Assembly: GCA_036526195.1 (NCBI GenBank)
Contig: DATCYZ010000076.1
Location: 1-64,000 of the forward strand
Length of the DNA: 64,000 nt
Source: DATCYZ01 sp036526195
Lineage (GTDB): Bacteria > Pseudomonadota > Gammaproteobacteria > Burkholderiales > SG8-39
Direction of reading: 5' to 3'
Below, in pieces: positions 17,601-25,918 of this stretch (position 1 is its first letter; the number at the start of each line of letters is the position of its first letter). A program made the position numbers and the translations under genes. The notes under the pieces were generated by a model. The model did not search any database and was not told the origin of the DNA. It saw only the letters and a program-made list of their open reading frames with translations.

Positions 17601-18410
17601 ATGAGCGTGCATCCGTTCGATGCCGCGATTGCGCTCGAAGCGCAAGGCGACGGCAGCTTCCTCGGGCACACCAGCCCGGCCTACGGCAACATGGTGGGCC
17701 CGTACGGCGGGATCACGGCGGCGCAGGCCCTGAACGCGGTGCTCCAGCATCCGCAGCGACTGGGCGAGCCGGTAGCGTTCACCGTGAACTTTGCCGCCGT
17801 GCTCGCTGACGGTCCGTTCCGCGTGCAGGCGCGGGCGGCGCGCACCAACCGTTCGACGCAGCACTGGATCGTCGAGATCCTGCAGCAGGGCGAAACGGTG
17901 CTGACTGCAACCGTTTTTACCGCGGTGCGCCGCGAGACCTGGGGCGCGACCGAGCACGCCATGCCCGCCGTGCCGTCACCGGCCGAGGTGCCGGCGCCGC
18001 CGACCCGCCGCGGCGTCGAATGGATCAACCGCTACGAAATGCGCATCCTCGAAGGCGGACTGCCGCAGGCCTGGGATGACAGCGAGGGCGAACACAGCCG
18101 CACCCGGTTGTGGATGCGCGACGCGCCCGTGCGGCCGCTCGATTACGCCTCGCTCACCGCGCTCGCCGACGTGTTCTTTCCGCGCGTCTGGCGGCGGCGC
18201 GCGACGCGGGTGCCGGTCGGGACGGTGTCGATGACGGTGTACTTCCATGTCGGCGCGGCGGGCCTGGCCGATACCGGGTCCGGTTACCTGCTCGGACAGG
18301 CGCAGGCGCAGGCCTATCACGGCGGCTACTTCGACCAGGGCGCGCAGTTGTGGAACGAGGCGGGCAGGCTGCTCGCCACCAGCCAGCAGGTGGTCTACTA
18401 CAAGTCCTGA
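17601..18410 (+). CDS. Acyl-CoA thioesterase-family protein (double hotdog, TesB-like)
   Basis: 269 residues with two hotdog-type halves. The N-terminal half has the HTSPAYGNMVGPYGGITAAQALNAV helix region and FTVNFAAVLADGPF strand typical of the TesB/4HBT_3 group. The C-terminal half has a matching segment (LDYASLTALADVFFPRVW, then VPVGTVSMTVYFHV). Such enzymes hydrolyse acyl-CoA thioesters, in many cases with unknown chain preference. It sits at the end of the sugar-acid operon, 22 bp after the dehydrogenase, behind a 14-bp perfect palindrome (17585-17598) and without an evident ribosome binding site. Whether it belongs to the same pathway is uncertain. Confidence 0.8.
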   Translation: MSVHPFDAAIALEAQGDGSFLGHTSPAYGNMVGPYGGITAAQALNAVLQHPQRLGEPVAFTVNFAAVLADGPFRVQARAARTNRSTQHWIVEILQQGETVLTATVFTAVRRETWGATEHAMPAVPSPAEVPAPPTRRGVEWINRYEMRILEGGLPQAWDDSEGEHSRTRLWMRDAPVRPLDYASLTALADVFFPRVWRRRATRVPVGTVSMTVYFHVGAAGLADTGSGYLLGQAQAQAYHGGYFDQGAQLWNEAGRLLATSQQVVYYKS

Positions 18411-18432
18411 AAGGCGCGCTGCCGGCCTGCGC

Positions 18433-19200
18433 TCAACGCAGGATCGTGTCGTCCGCGCGCAGCTCGGCGCGCGCCAGGTGGTGGAAGCTCGCTTCGACGA
18501 TCTCCTTGCGCAGCAGGAAGTCGTGCGCGCCGCGCGCATGCTCCGGGACCACCGGCTTGATCGTGCCGGCGGCCATGGCGCGCACCTGCATGCGGGCCGC
18601 GCGTTCGAGATGGAACGACAGGTAGGTGGCTTCCTCGATGCTGGCGGCCGCGGCCAGCTGCCCATGGTGGGCGAGCAGCAGGGTGCGCTTCGCGCCCAGC
18701 GCGCCGGCGATCAGTGCGCCCTCGTCGTCCGCGACCGGAACGCCCGGCCAGTCGGCCAGGTAGGCGCAGTCCTCGTACAGCATCGCGCAGTCCATGTGGG
18801 CCACCACCAGGGGGGTGCCGAGCAGCGACAGCGCATTGCAGAAGGGCGGGTGCGTGTGCACCACCGCGTTGACGTCGGGCCGGTGGCGGTAGACCCAGAC
18901 ATGGAAACGCACCGCCGGGTTGGGCATGCCTTCGCCCTCGAGGACGCGCAGGTCCTCGTCCACCCGGATCATGGCCCCGGCGCCGGCCTCGTCGAAGCCC
19001 AGCCCGAGGGGCAGGGTCCACCAACCGCCTTCCCCGGCCCGCATCGTCAACTGGCCCGCAAGCCCGGAGACATGGCCGTCGCGCGCCAGGATGCGACAGG
19101 CCAGCGCCAGCCTCTGGCGCGCGCTCCAGTCGGGCAGCTTCAGCCAGCGACGCATCTCGTGCGCGGTGGCGTCCTCGATCGCGCGCTTGTTCATGTCCAT
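18433..19200 (-). CDS. Class II aldolase/adducin-family protein
   Basis: 255 residues. Zinc-ligand histidines are visible in VNAVVHTHPPFCNAL and LLLAHHGQLAAA, with the family helix EEATYLSFHLERAARMQ. It belongs to the longer adducin-like branch often found in catabolic clusters, where it may cleave or decarboxylate a hydroxy-keto acid without needing a phosphate. It is transcribed away from the TRAP importer genes, with a shared regulatory interval of about 110 bp (19201-19313) containing TTACTATA, a possible -10 region. Two start codons (19200 and 19194) are possible. The location between the catabolic operon and the importer suggests it acts on the same compound. Confidence 0.86.
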   Translation of the reverse strand: MDMNKRAIEDATAHEMRRWLKLPDWSARQRLALACRILARDGHVSGLAGQLTMRAGEGGWWTLPLGLGFDEAGAGAMIRVDEDLRVLEGEGMPNPAVRFHVWVYRHRPDVNAVVHTHPPFCNALSLLGTPLVVAHMDCAMLYEDCAYLADWPGVPVADDEGALIAGALGAKRTLLLAHHGQLAAAASIEEATYLSFHLERAARMQVRAMAAGTIKPVVPEHARGAHDFLLRKEIVEASFHHLARAELRADDTILR

Positions 19201-19313
19201 GACGACCCTCCGTGGACCGGGGAGATGGATTATTCGTTACTATACCGGCCTTGGTCGCGCGGGCAGGAGCGCCCGGACCGCGGCCGGACCCAATCCCGAG
19301 AGGAGGAGACCTC

Positions 19314-20339
19314 ATGAAGCGCACCATCATTGCCCTGGCGATTGCCGGCGGACTGGCCACGCTGGCGGCCCCCGTGCAGGCGCAAACCACGCTCACCATG
19401 TCGAACTGGGTGCCGCCGACGCATCCGATCGTCGTCTACATCATGAAGCCCTGGGCCGCGCAGGTCGAGAAGGCCACCGCCGGACGCGTGAAGATCAACA
19501 TGCTGCCCAAGGCCATCGCTGCACCGAACCAGCATTACGATGCAACCATCAATGGCCAGGTGGACGTCGCCTGGGCGACCTACGGCTACCAGCCCGAGCG
19601 CTTCCAGCCCTACCTGATCGCGGAACTCCCCCAGCTCGGCGACACCGCGGTGCATAACGGCGTGGCGCTGTGGCGCACGCACAAGAAGCACATCGAGAAG
19701 TCCGGCATCCACAAGGAAGTGCAACTGCTAGGCGTGATGACGCACGGCCCCGGCCTGTTTCACCACTCGAAGAAGCACATGATGGTGCCGGATGACCTGA
19801 AGGGCCAGAAGATCCGCGTCGGTGGCGACGTGCCGAAGAACATCGTCGAGTCGTTCGGCGGCGTGGTGATCACGCAGCCTGCGCCGAAGTCCTACGAGAT
19901 CCTCTCCGCGGGCATCGCCGACGGCATCATGTTCCCGACCGAGTCGCTGAAGAGCTTCAAGATCGCCAACCTGGTGAAGTACTCGACTTTCGTGAAGGGC
20001 GGGCTGTACAGCTCTTCCTTCTGGTTCGCGATGAACAAGAACAAGTTCGGGAGCCTGTCCAAGGCCGACCAGGACGCCATCATGAAGGTGTCCGGTGAAG
20101 CCTTTGCCCGCCTTGCGGGCGGCGGCTGGGATCGTGCCGACAAGGAAGGCCTCGTCGCCATCAAGGAAGCCGGCGGCACCATCAAGGAAGCGAGCCCCGC
20201 GCTGGTTGCCGAGCTGAAGAAGATCACCGAGAAGCTCGAGGCGGACTACGGCGCCAAGATGGACGCCATGGGCATCGACGGCAAGGAGACGATCAAGTTC
20301 TTCCGCGCCGAAGTCGCCCGGGTCGCGGCCGCGAAGTAA
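19314..20339 (+). CDS. TRAP transporter substrate-binding protein (DctP family)
   Basis: 341 residues with a Sec signal peptide (MKRTIIALAIAGG..., cleavage after PVQAQ). It is a periplasmic binding protein that captures an organic acid and passes it to the DctQM permease. DctP landmarks are the TTLTMSNWVPPTHP start of the mature protein and the KGQKIRVGG motif with the conserved Arg (about residue 165) that clamps the carboxylate. The start is fixed by an AGGAGGAG ribosome binding site; longer in-frame extensions lack a signal peptide. A hairpin with T-tract follows before dctQ. Neighbouring enzymes suggest a hydroxy acid or sugar acid as ligand. Confidence 0.93.
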   Translation: MKRTIIALAIAGGLATLAAPVQAQTTLTMSNWVPPTHPIVVYIMKPWAAQVEKATAGRVKINMLPKAIAAPNQHYDATINGQVDVAWATYGYQPERFQPYLIAELPQLGDTAVHNGVALWRTHKKHIEKSGIHKEVQLLGVMTHGPGLFHHSKKHMMVPDDLKGQKIRVGGDVPKNIVESFGGVVITQPAPKSYEILSAGIADGIMFPTESLKSFKIANLVKYSTFVKGGLYSSSFWFAMNKNKFGSLSKADQDAIMKVSGEAFARLAGGGWDRADKEGLVAIKEAGGTIKEASPALVAELKKITEKLEADYGAKMDAMGIDGKETIKFFRAEVARVAAAK

Positions 20340-20348
20340 AAACCGTCA

Positions 20349-20390
20349 CGCCGCGCGCCGGCCGTTCGCCGGCGGCGGCGTTTTCTTTTT
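20349..20390 (+). terminator. Intra-operon terminator/attenuator between dctP and dctQ genes
   Basis: A GC-rich stem-loop (arms CGCCGCGCGCCGGC and GCCGGCGGCGGCG around a CGTTC-type loop, one bulge) runs directly into TTTTCTTTTT. It lies 10 bp after the binding-protein stop and 10 bp before the DctQ start. Partial termination here would make the binding protein in excess over the permease, as commonly seen in binding-protein-dependent transporters. Confidence 0.8.
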
Positions 20391-20400
20391 CCTGACCTGA

Positions 20401-20937
20401 ATGTCCGAGACGCTCGGCGCACCGAAGGCGGACGCCCTGTTCCCGGGGCGCGCCGGCGTCTGGGCGGCCTGGGTGCTCGGCAGCGTGGCCGCGATCGATC
20501 TCGCGGCCATGATGCTGCTGACCTTCGTCGATGTCACGGGCCGGAAGTTCTTTGCCAGCCCGATCTACGGCGCCTACGAGGTGACCGAGTTCATGATGGG
20601 CGTTCTGATCTTCTCCGCCCTGCCGCTGGTTACCGCGCGCGAGGACCACGTCACCATCGACGTGTTCGATCATTTCATCCCGCCGCTGGTGCAGCGCTGG
20701 CAGCGCTTCGCGGTCAGCCTGTTCAGCACCGCGGCGCTCGGCGTCCTCGGCTGGCGCCTCTGGATCCTGGCCGACAGCCATTTGCGCACCAATGAAGTGA
20801 CGATGACGCTGCACATTCCGCACGGCCCGTTCAGCCGGGCCTTCGCGGTGCTGGCGATCCTCGCCGCCGTCGCCAGCCTGGTGGTCGCGTTCGGCCACCT
20901 GCGCGCGGCGCTCGGGCGGCGCAGCGCGACGCCATGA
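20401..20937 (+). CDS. TRAP transporter small permease subunit (DctQ family)
   Basis: 178 residues with four predicted membrane segments (near residues 24-48, 58-80, 98-120 and 142-165). DctQ landmarks are LTFVDVTGRKFF in the first loop and TAREDHVTIDVF. It associates with DctM in the inner membrane to form the sodium- or proton-driven importer. It follows the terminator-like hairpin and overlaps the dctM start by 4 bp (ATGA), so the two permease subunits are translationally coupled. Confidence 0.9.
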   Translation: MSETLGAPKADALFPGRAGVWAAWVLGSVAAIDLAAMMLLTFVDVTGRKFFASPIYGAYEVTEFMMGVLIFSALPLVTAREDHVTIDVFDHFIPPLVQRWQRFAVSLFSTAALGVLGWRLWILADSHLRTNEVTMTLHIPHGPFSRAFAVLAILAAVASLVVAFGHLRAALGRRSATP

Positions 20938-22241
20938 TCGAAACGCTCATCGCTTTCGTATTCCTCCTGTCGCTCGCGTTCCTGCGCGTGCCGATCGCGT
21001 TTGCCATGCTGGTGGTCGGCGCGGGCGGCTTTGCGCTCAAGCGCGGCTGGGTCGCGGCCTTCGACCAGCTCGCGCAAACCACCTTCGCGGCCGGCATCGA
21101 CTACGAGCTGTCGGTGGTGCCGCTGTTCATCCTGATGGGCAACTTCGTGGCGCGCGCCGGGATGTCGCAGGAACTGTTTCGCGCCGCCTACACCTTCATC
21201 GGGCACTGGCGCGGCGGGTTGGCGATGTCCACGGTGGTGGCGTGCGCGGGCTTCGGTTCGATCTGCGGCTCGTCGATCGCCACCGCGGCGACCATGTCGC
21301 GCGTCGCCTATCCGCCGATGAAGAAGCTGGGGTACTCGGACCAGCTGGCGGTGGGCGCCATCGCCGCCGGCGGCACGCTGGGCATCCTGATTCCGCCGTC
21401 GACCATCATGGTGATCTACGGCATCATCACCGAGACCAACATCGGCCGGCTGTTCGCCGCCGGCGTGCTGCCCGGCATTCTCGCCGTGGCCCTGCTGTGC
21501 CTTGCCGTGAAATGGGTGGTATGGCGCAATCCCGAGGCCGGGCCCGCGGGCGAGCGCTCCTCCTGGGCCGAGCGCTTCGCCGCGCTGAAGGGGATCTGGG
21601 GCGTGGTGGTGCTGTTCGCGGTGTCGATCGGCGGCATCTATGCCGGGGTCTTCACCGCCACCGAGGGCGCGGGCATCGGCGCCTTCGGCGCCTTCGTGTT
21701 CGCGCTTGCGCGCGGGGCACTGACTTGGCGCGTACTGCGCGACATCCTGCTCGAGTCGGCGCGCACCACCGGGATGCTGTTCATGATCCTGATCGGGGCG
21801 CTGGTATTCGCCAATTACATCAACTTCACCACCCTGCCGCGCGACCTGATGGGCTTCGTCGAGCAGTTCCAGATCCACCCGATGATGGTGGTGGCGGCGA
21901 TCTGCGTGATCTACGTCGTGCTCGGCACGGCGATGGAAGAGCTGTCGATGATCCTGCTCACCGTGCCGGTGTTTTTCCCGCTCATCGTCGCGCTCGGGCT
22001 GGACCCGGTGTGGTTCGGCATTCTGGTGGTGGTGGTGGTCGAGATCGGCCTCATCAGCCCGCCCGTCGGCATGAACCTGTTCGTGCTGACATCGCTGCTG
22101 CCGAGCGTGTCGACGCCGACGATCTTCCGCGGGGTGATCCCGTTCGTGGTGGCGGACGTGGTGCGCCTCGCGATCCTGATCGCGTTCCCGGCGATCTCGC
22201 TCTGGCTGCCTTCGGTGCTGAAGATCGCCGGCAAGGGCTGA
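20934..22241 (+). CDS. TRAP transporter large permease subunit (DctM family)
   Basis: 435 residues, about 12 membrane segments. Conserved features include MGNFVARAGMSQELFRAAY, the GFGSICGSSIATAATMSRVAYPPM segment (first substrate/ion-binding motif) and GTLGILIPPSTIMVIYGI. The C-terminal half has ISPPVGMNLFV. It is the transport subunit that couples import of a carboxylic acid to an ion gradient. The gene ends just before a bidirectional terminator shared with the convergent cold-shock gene. Full length for the family. Confidence 0.94.
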   Translation: MIETLIAFVFLLSLAFLRVPIAFAMLVVGAGGFALKRGWVAAFDQLAQTTFAAGIDYELSVVPLFILMGNFVARAGMSQELFRAAYTFIGHWRGGLAMSTVVACAGFGSICGSSIATAATMSRVAYPPMKKLGYSDQLAVGAIAAGGTLGILIPPSTIMVIYGIITETNIGRLFAAGVLPGILAVALLCLAVKWVVWRNPEAGPAGERSSWAERFAALKGIWGVVVLFAVSIGGIYAGVFTATEGAGIGAFGAFVFALARGALTWRVLRDILLESARTTGMLFMILIGALVFANYINFTTLPRDLMGFVEQFQIHPMMVVAAICVIYVVLGTAMEELSMILLTVPVFFPLIVALGLDPVWFGILVVVVVEIGLISPPVGMNLFVLTSLLPSVSTPTIFRGVIPFVVADVVRLAILIAFPAISLWLPSVLKIAGKG

Positions 22242-22260
22242 AGCGCCTGCTGCGGGCGTA

Positions 22261-22289
22261 AAAAAACCCGGGTTTCCCCGGGTTCTTTT
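22261..22289. terminator. Bidirectional Rho-independent terminator
   Basis: A perfect 8-bp stem (AACCCGGG, loop TTTC, CCCGGGTT) is flanked by AAAAAA on one side and CTTTT on the other. It serves both the plus-strand TRAP operon ending at 22241 and the minus-strand cold-shock gene ending at 22310. Confidence 0.85.
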
Positions 22290-22309
22290 CTTGCTGCGAA
22301 TGCCGCCGA

Positions 22310-22513
22310 TTACAGCGGGCGGATGTTCGCGGCCTGCAGACCCTTCGGGCCCTTGCGGACTTCGAATTCGACCTTCTGCTGTTCCTTGAGGGTCTTGAAT
22401 CCGCTCATCTGGATTTCGGAGTGATGGGCAAACAGGTCTTCGCCCTTGTCATCCGGAGTGATAAAGCCAAAACCCTTTGAATCGTTGAACCATTTCACAG
22501 TGCCGGTGGCCAT
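22310..22513 (-). CDS. Cold-shock protein (CspA family)
   Basis: 67 residues forming one OB-fold. Both RNA-binding motifs are present: KGFGFITPDD (RNP1) and DLFAHHSEI (RNP2, with His replacing the common Val-His pair). It binds single-stranded RNA/DNA as an RNA chaperone. The start MATGTVKWFND is preceded by AAGGAAG. An unusually long leader of roughly 150 nt separates it from a plausible promoter at 22670-22698, in keeping with post-transcriptional temperature control known for this family. Its transcription ends at the shared terminator. Confidence 0.96.
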   Translation of the reverse strand: MATGTVKWFNDSKGFGFITPDDKGEDLFAHHSEIQMSGFKTLKEQQKVEFEVRKGPKGLQAANIRPL

Positions 22514-22669
22514 TGTGTCTTCCTTGCTGATGTGCGTCGGCTGAACCGGGCTGACGCGTGTCCGGGCATGATGATCAAGGAAGGGGACTGACGGCCACTA
22601 CGGACGCCGCGGAAGCGACGGTGAGGGGTACGAGTCATTACACTTTGCTCTTGAGGATCTGCGGGCGAG

Positions 22670-22698
22670 ATTCTAGCACATTGACTTTTCAGTGTGCA
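22670..22698 (-). promoter_or_regulatory. Probable promoter of the cold-shock gene with a ~150-nt leader
   Basis: On the minus strand TGCACA and an extended -10 TGCTAGAAT are separated by 17 bp (TAGAAT at 22675-22670). Transcription would start near 22663 and leave about 150 nt of untranslated leader before the ATG at 22513. That matches the long structured leader of cspA-type genes. The interval 22514-22769 holds no other gene. Confidence 0.5.
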
Positions 22699-22769
22699 GG
22701 CGGGTCCCGGGGACTCGCTACGGGTGTGCGCGTCCGCTATCATCGCGCCTCAGATCGTCGGAGCGCATC

Positions 22770-23978
22770 GTGAGCGTACAACGCGGCTGGCAGTTCTTCA
22801 TGCATCCCGGGCCCACCAACATCCCGCAGCAGGTGCTTGCGGCGATGGCGCGGCCGGCTGTCGATTTCACCGGGCCGGCGTTCGTCACGCTGCGCGAGGC
22901 CTGCATGGCCGGCCTGAAGGCCGTCCTCAAGACCCGGCAGGGGCTGCCCATCCTCTATGCGTCCTCGGGACACGGCGCGTGGGAGGCGAGCATCGAGAAC
23001 ATGTTCTCGCCCGGCGAACGCGTGCTGGTCTGCGACACCGGATACTTTGCCGAGAACTGGGCGCACATGGCGCGCGCGCATGGCGTCGAGGTCGAACGCC
23101 TGCCGACCGCGCCGCGGCGCGCGGTCGACCCCGGTGCCATCGAGGCGCGGCTGGAGCAGGACCGGGCGCATGCCATCAAGGCGGTGCTGATGGTGCAGAA
23201 CGAGACGGCCACGGGCATCCGCCATCCGGTTGCCGAGGCGCGCGCCGCGATCGATCGCGCGCGCCACCCGGCGCTGCTTTTCGCGGACACGATTTCTTCA
23301 CTCGCCTCGTACGACTTCCGCATGGACGACTGGGGCGTCGACCTCGTGGTCGGCGGTTCGCAGAAGGGGCTGATGCTGCCGCCGGGCATGGCCTTCACGG
23401 CGGTGAGTCCCCGGGCCTGGACCGTCTCGCAGGCGGCGCGCTGCGCGCGCCGTTACTTCGACTGGCGCAACATGGTCGAGGATGGCCGCCAGGTGCGCTT
23501 CTGCGGCACCGCGCCGATTCACTTCTTCTACGGGCTGGAAGTCTCGCTGGCAATGCTCAAAGAGGAGGGGCTGGAAAACGTCTTTGCGCGCCATCGCAGG
23601 CTGGCGGAGGCGACCCGTGCCTGTGTCGATGCCTGGGCGGCTGGCGGCGGACCCGAGCGCTATGCGCTCGAGCGCAACGAGGCCTCCGATTCGCTGACAG
23701 CGGTGCTGGTCCCGGCGGGATGCGATGCCGACCGCGTGCGCGCCCATGCCGAGTCGCAGCATGGCGTGGCGCTCGGGCGCGGGCTGGCGGCGTTGCAGGG
23801 CAGGGTGTTCCGCATCGGCCACATGGGCGCGCTCAATGCGCCGATGCTGCTGGGTGCGCTCGCGGCCATCGAACTCACGTTCAGGGACCTTGGCGTGGTG
23901 CATGGTCGGGGCGGACTCGACGCCGCCATGCAGGTGCTCTCCGCGCCGCCTGCGACCCTCGCGCGCGTCGCCGCCTGA
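22770..23978 (+). CDS. PLP-dependent class V aminotransferase (alanine/serine-glyoxylate aminotransferase-like)
   Basis: 402 residues of the AGXT/SGAT group. The N-terminal MHPGPTNIPQQVLAAMARP is the family signature. YASSGHGAWEASIENMFSPGE forms the cofactor phosphate region, LLFADTISSLASYDFRMDDWGVD supplies the Asp that contacts the pyridine nitrogen, and VVGGSQKGLMLPPGM carries the Schiff-base lysine. Reactions transfer an amino group from serine, alanine or related donors to glyoxylate. I chose the GTG at 22770 because it is preceded by GGAGC and gives a normal N-terminus; an ATG at 22800 (MHPGPT) is the alternative. The gene stands alone. Confidence 0.88.
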   Translation: MSVQRGWQFFMHPGPTNIPQQVLAAMARPAVDFTGPAFVTLREACMAGLKAVLKTRQGLPILYASSGHGAWEASIENMFSPGERVLVCDTGYFAENWAHMARAHGVEVERLPTAPRRAVDPGAIEARLEQDRAHAIKAVLMVQNETATGIRHPVAEARAAIDRARHPALLFADTISSLASYDFRMDDWGVDLVVGGSQKGLMLPPGMAFTAVSPRAWTVSQAARCARRYFDWRNMVEDGRQVRFCGTAPIHFFYGLEVSLAMLKEEGLENVFARHRRLAEATRACVDAWAAGGGPERYALERNEASDSLTAVLVPAGCDADRVRAHAESQHGVALGRGLAALQGRVFRIGHMGALNAPMLLGALAAIELTFRDLGVVHGRGGLDAAMQVLSAPPATLARVAA

Positions 23979-24076
23979 CTGGGCGATCGAACCGCATCCC
24001 GGTCCCCGCGGGATGCCACTGACCCGCGGGAATCGGCCCATAATCCTGGGATCGACCGTATCGGCCGGCTGACGCC

Positions 24077-25918
24077 ATGCCTGCTCCCCGCGTTCCCTTC
24101 GCCACCATCGCCGTCTCGGGCCTGGGCGTGTTCGTTGCCGTCGCGGTCGGCGTCACCTTGTGGCTCTCCGGTGCCGCCAGCGTGCGCAGTACCCAGACCC
24201 TGCTCGCCGAGCAGGCCGAAACGCTGGTCGACAACGTCGAGCGTCGCATGGACGATCTGCTCGAGCCGGTGAACCAGCAGTCGAACTGGATCCTGAATGG
24301 GTTCGCCGACGGCAGCGCAACGACGAGTGGCGGCGCGACCCTGGACGCATTCATGCTCGGCGCGCTCGGCGCCGCGCCCCGCGTGGCCACGCTTGCGCTG
24401 ATCGAGACCTCCGGCACTGCGCGGCGCTGGAGCCGCACGCGCGGGATCGTGCCCGCGGAGGACTGGTCGGCGCGGCCGAACATCGTCGATACGGTCATGC
24501 GCGGGCAGCAGCAACGCGGGCCGGAGTGGCGTCCGCCGCTCTGGGGGCAGGTGAGCGGCGCGCCGGTGCTGCTGCATGTTTCGCCGCTGCGCCGCGCGGG
24601 GGTCTACCTCGGCGTGCTGGTGCAGGTGGTGCCGGTCGCGCAGTTGTCGGAGGACCTGGCCCTGTTCTCGCGGGAGAGCGGGGTGACGCCCTTCGTCCTG
24701 CTCGGTGCCGACCGGGTGCTGGCGCATCCGAGCCTGGTCGGCGAGGCGCTGCGCGCGCGCGGGCCAGGCAATCCGCTGCCGAAGGTTGCCGAGTTCGGTG
24801 ATCCGGTGCTCGCCGCGATTCGCGGTCCGCACACCAGCCGGCCGATGGCGCTCGGTGGACTGAGGCGCGCCGCCGCCGTTTCGGCGCGCGTCGGCAACGA
24901 TCGCTACCTCGCGCTGACGCGCACCATCGATCGCTACGGTGCCGAGCCCTGGACGGTGGGCGCCTACATCAGCGGCGAGCACAGCGGCCAGGCGACCGAG
25001 ATGCGACGACTGCTCGTTTCGCTGGGCGCGGGCGTTGGCGTCCTGCTGGTTGCGGTGCTGTTTGCCGCCTGGGCGGGCAGGCGCCTGAGCCGCCCGGTGC
25101 AGGCGCTGGCCGAGGCGGCGCGCGCGGTGGAAGAAGGCGAACTGGAAGCCGTGCCGACCCTTTCGGGCAGCCGCATCATCGAGTTCGACGAGGCCAGTCG
25201 CTCGTTCAACCGGATGGTGCTGCGCCTGCGCGAAAGCCGCGTGATCCGGCGCACGCTGGGCCGCTTCGTGTCGAAGGAAGTCGCGCGTCGCCTGATGCGT
25301 GCCGGCGGGCGCATCGAGCCCGTCGAGTGCGAGGCGTCGGTGCTGTTCTGCGACCTCGAAGGCTTCACGCGGCTCACGGAATCCCTCGGCCCCGCGGGGG
25401 TCGTCGCCTTCCTGAACGCCTATTTCGAGGTGATGGTCGGCATTGTCGAGCGTCACGAGGGTCTGATCACGCAGTTCCAGGGCGATGCGATTCTCGCGGT
25501 GTTCAACGTCCCCATCGAGAACACGAAGCATGCGGACAACGCGGTGCTGGCCGCCGCCGAGATGGTGGCAGCCACGCAGGATCGGGATTTCGCCGGCCAG
25601 CGGGCCCTGAACCGGGTCGGGGTCAGCACCGGGCCGCTGGTGGCCGGCGCGGTCGGTGCGCGCGGGCGCCTGACCTACACGGTGCACGGCAATGCGGTCA
25701 ATCTGGCATCGCGGCTGGAGGCGCTGAACAAGGCCTACGGCACGCGCGTGCTGGTGTCCGGCGAGACCGCGGCGCGCTGCACGGCAACGCGGCTGCGCAA
25801 GGTGGCCGACGCCACCGTACGCGGGCGGCGCGGCACGATGGCGGTGTATACCCTGGAGACGACCGAAGTGGCCGACGCCGACCTGCCGGCAGACGTCGCG
25901 GAGAGAATGGCGTCGTGA
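24077..25918 (+). CDS. Membrane-bound class III nucleotide cyclase with extracytoplasmic sensor and HAMP domain
   Basis: 613 residues. A membrane segment near residues 10-32 is followed by a roughly 280-residue periplasmic domain resembling Cache sensors, then a second membrane segment (near 312-335), a HAMP linker (RRLSRPVQALAEAARAV) and a class III cyclase domain from about 415. The first metal Asp is in VLFCDLEGFTRL (near 426) and the second in FQGDAILAVF (near 470); GNAVNLASRLEALN is the transition-state motif. Substrate choice between ATP and GTP is not settled. The stop overlaps the dinB start (GTGA), so the sensor and the polymerase appear translationally coupled, an unusual pairing. 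Confidence 0.9.
   Translation: MPAPRVPFATIAVSGLGVFVAVAVGVTLWLSGAASVRSTQTLLAEQAETLVDNVERRMDDLLEPVNQQSNWILNGFADGSATTSGGATLDAFMLGALGAAPRVATLALIETSGTARRWSRTRGIVPAEDWSARPNIVDTVMRGQQQRGPEWRPPLWGQVSGAPVLLHVSPLRRAGVYLGVLVQVVPVAQLSEDLALFSRESGVTPFVLLGADRVLAHPSLVGEALRARGPGNPLPKVAEFGDPVLAAIRGPHTSRPMALGGLRRAAAVSARVGNDRYLALTRTIDRYGAEPWTVGAYISGEHSGQATEMRRLLVSLGAGVGVLLVAVLFAAWAGRRLSRPVQALAEAARAVEEGELEAVPTLSGSRIIEFDEASRSFNRMVLRLRESRVIRRTLGRFVSKEVARRLMRAGGRIEPVECEASVLFCDLEGFTRLTESLGPAGVVAFLNAYFEVMVGIVERHEGLITQFQGDAILAVFNVPIENTKHADNAVLAAAEMVAATQDRDFAGQRALNRVGVSTGPLVAGAVGARGRLTYTVHGNAVNLASRLEALNKAYGTRVLVSGETAARCTATRLRKVADATVRGRRGTMAVYTLETTEVADADLPADVAERMAS

Noticed and set aside
19212..19313. N-terminal extension of the TRAP binding protein from an upstream ATG
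   Set aside because: It would bury the signal peptide, and a strong AGGAGGAG site marks the start at 19314.
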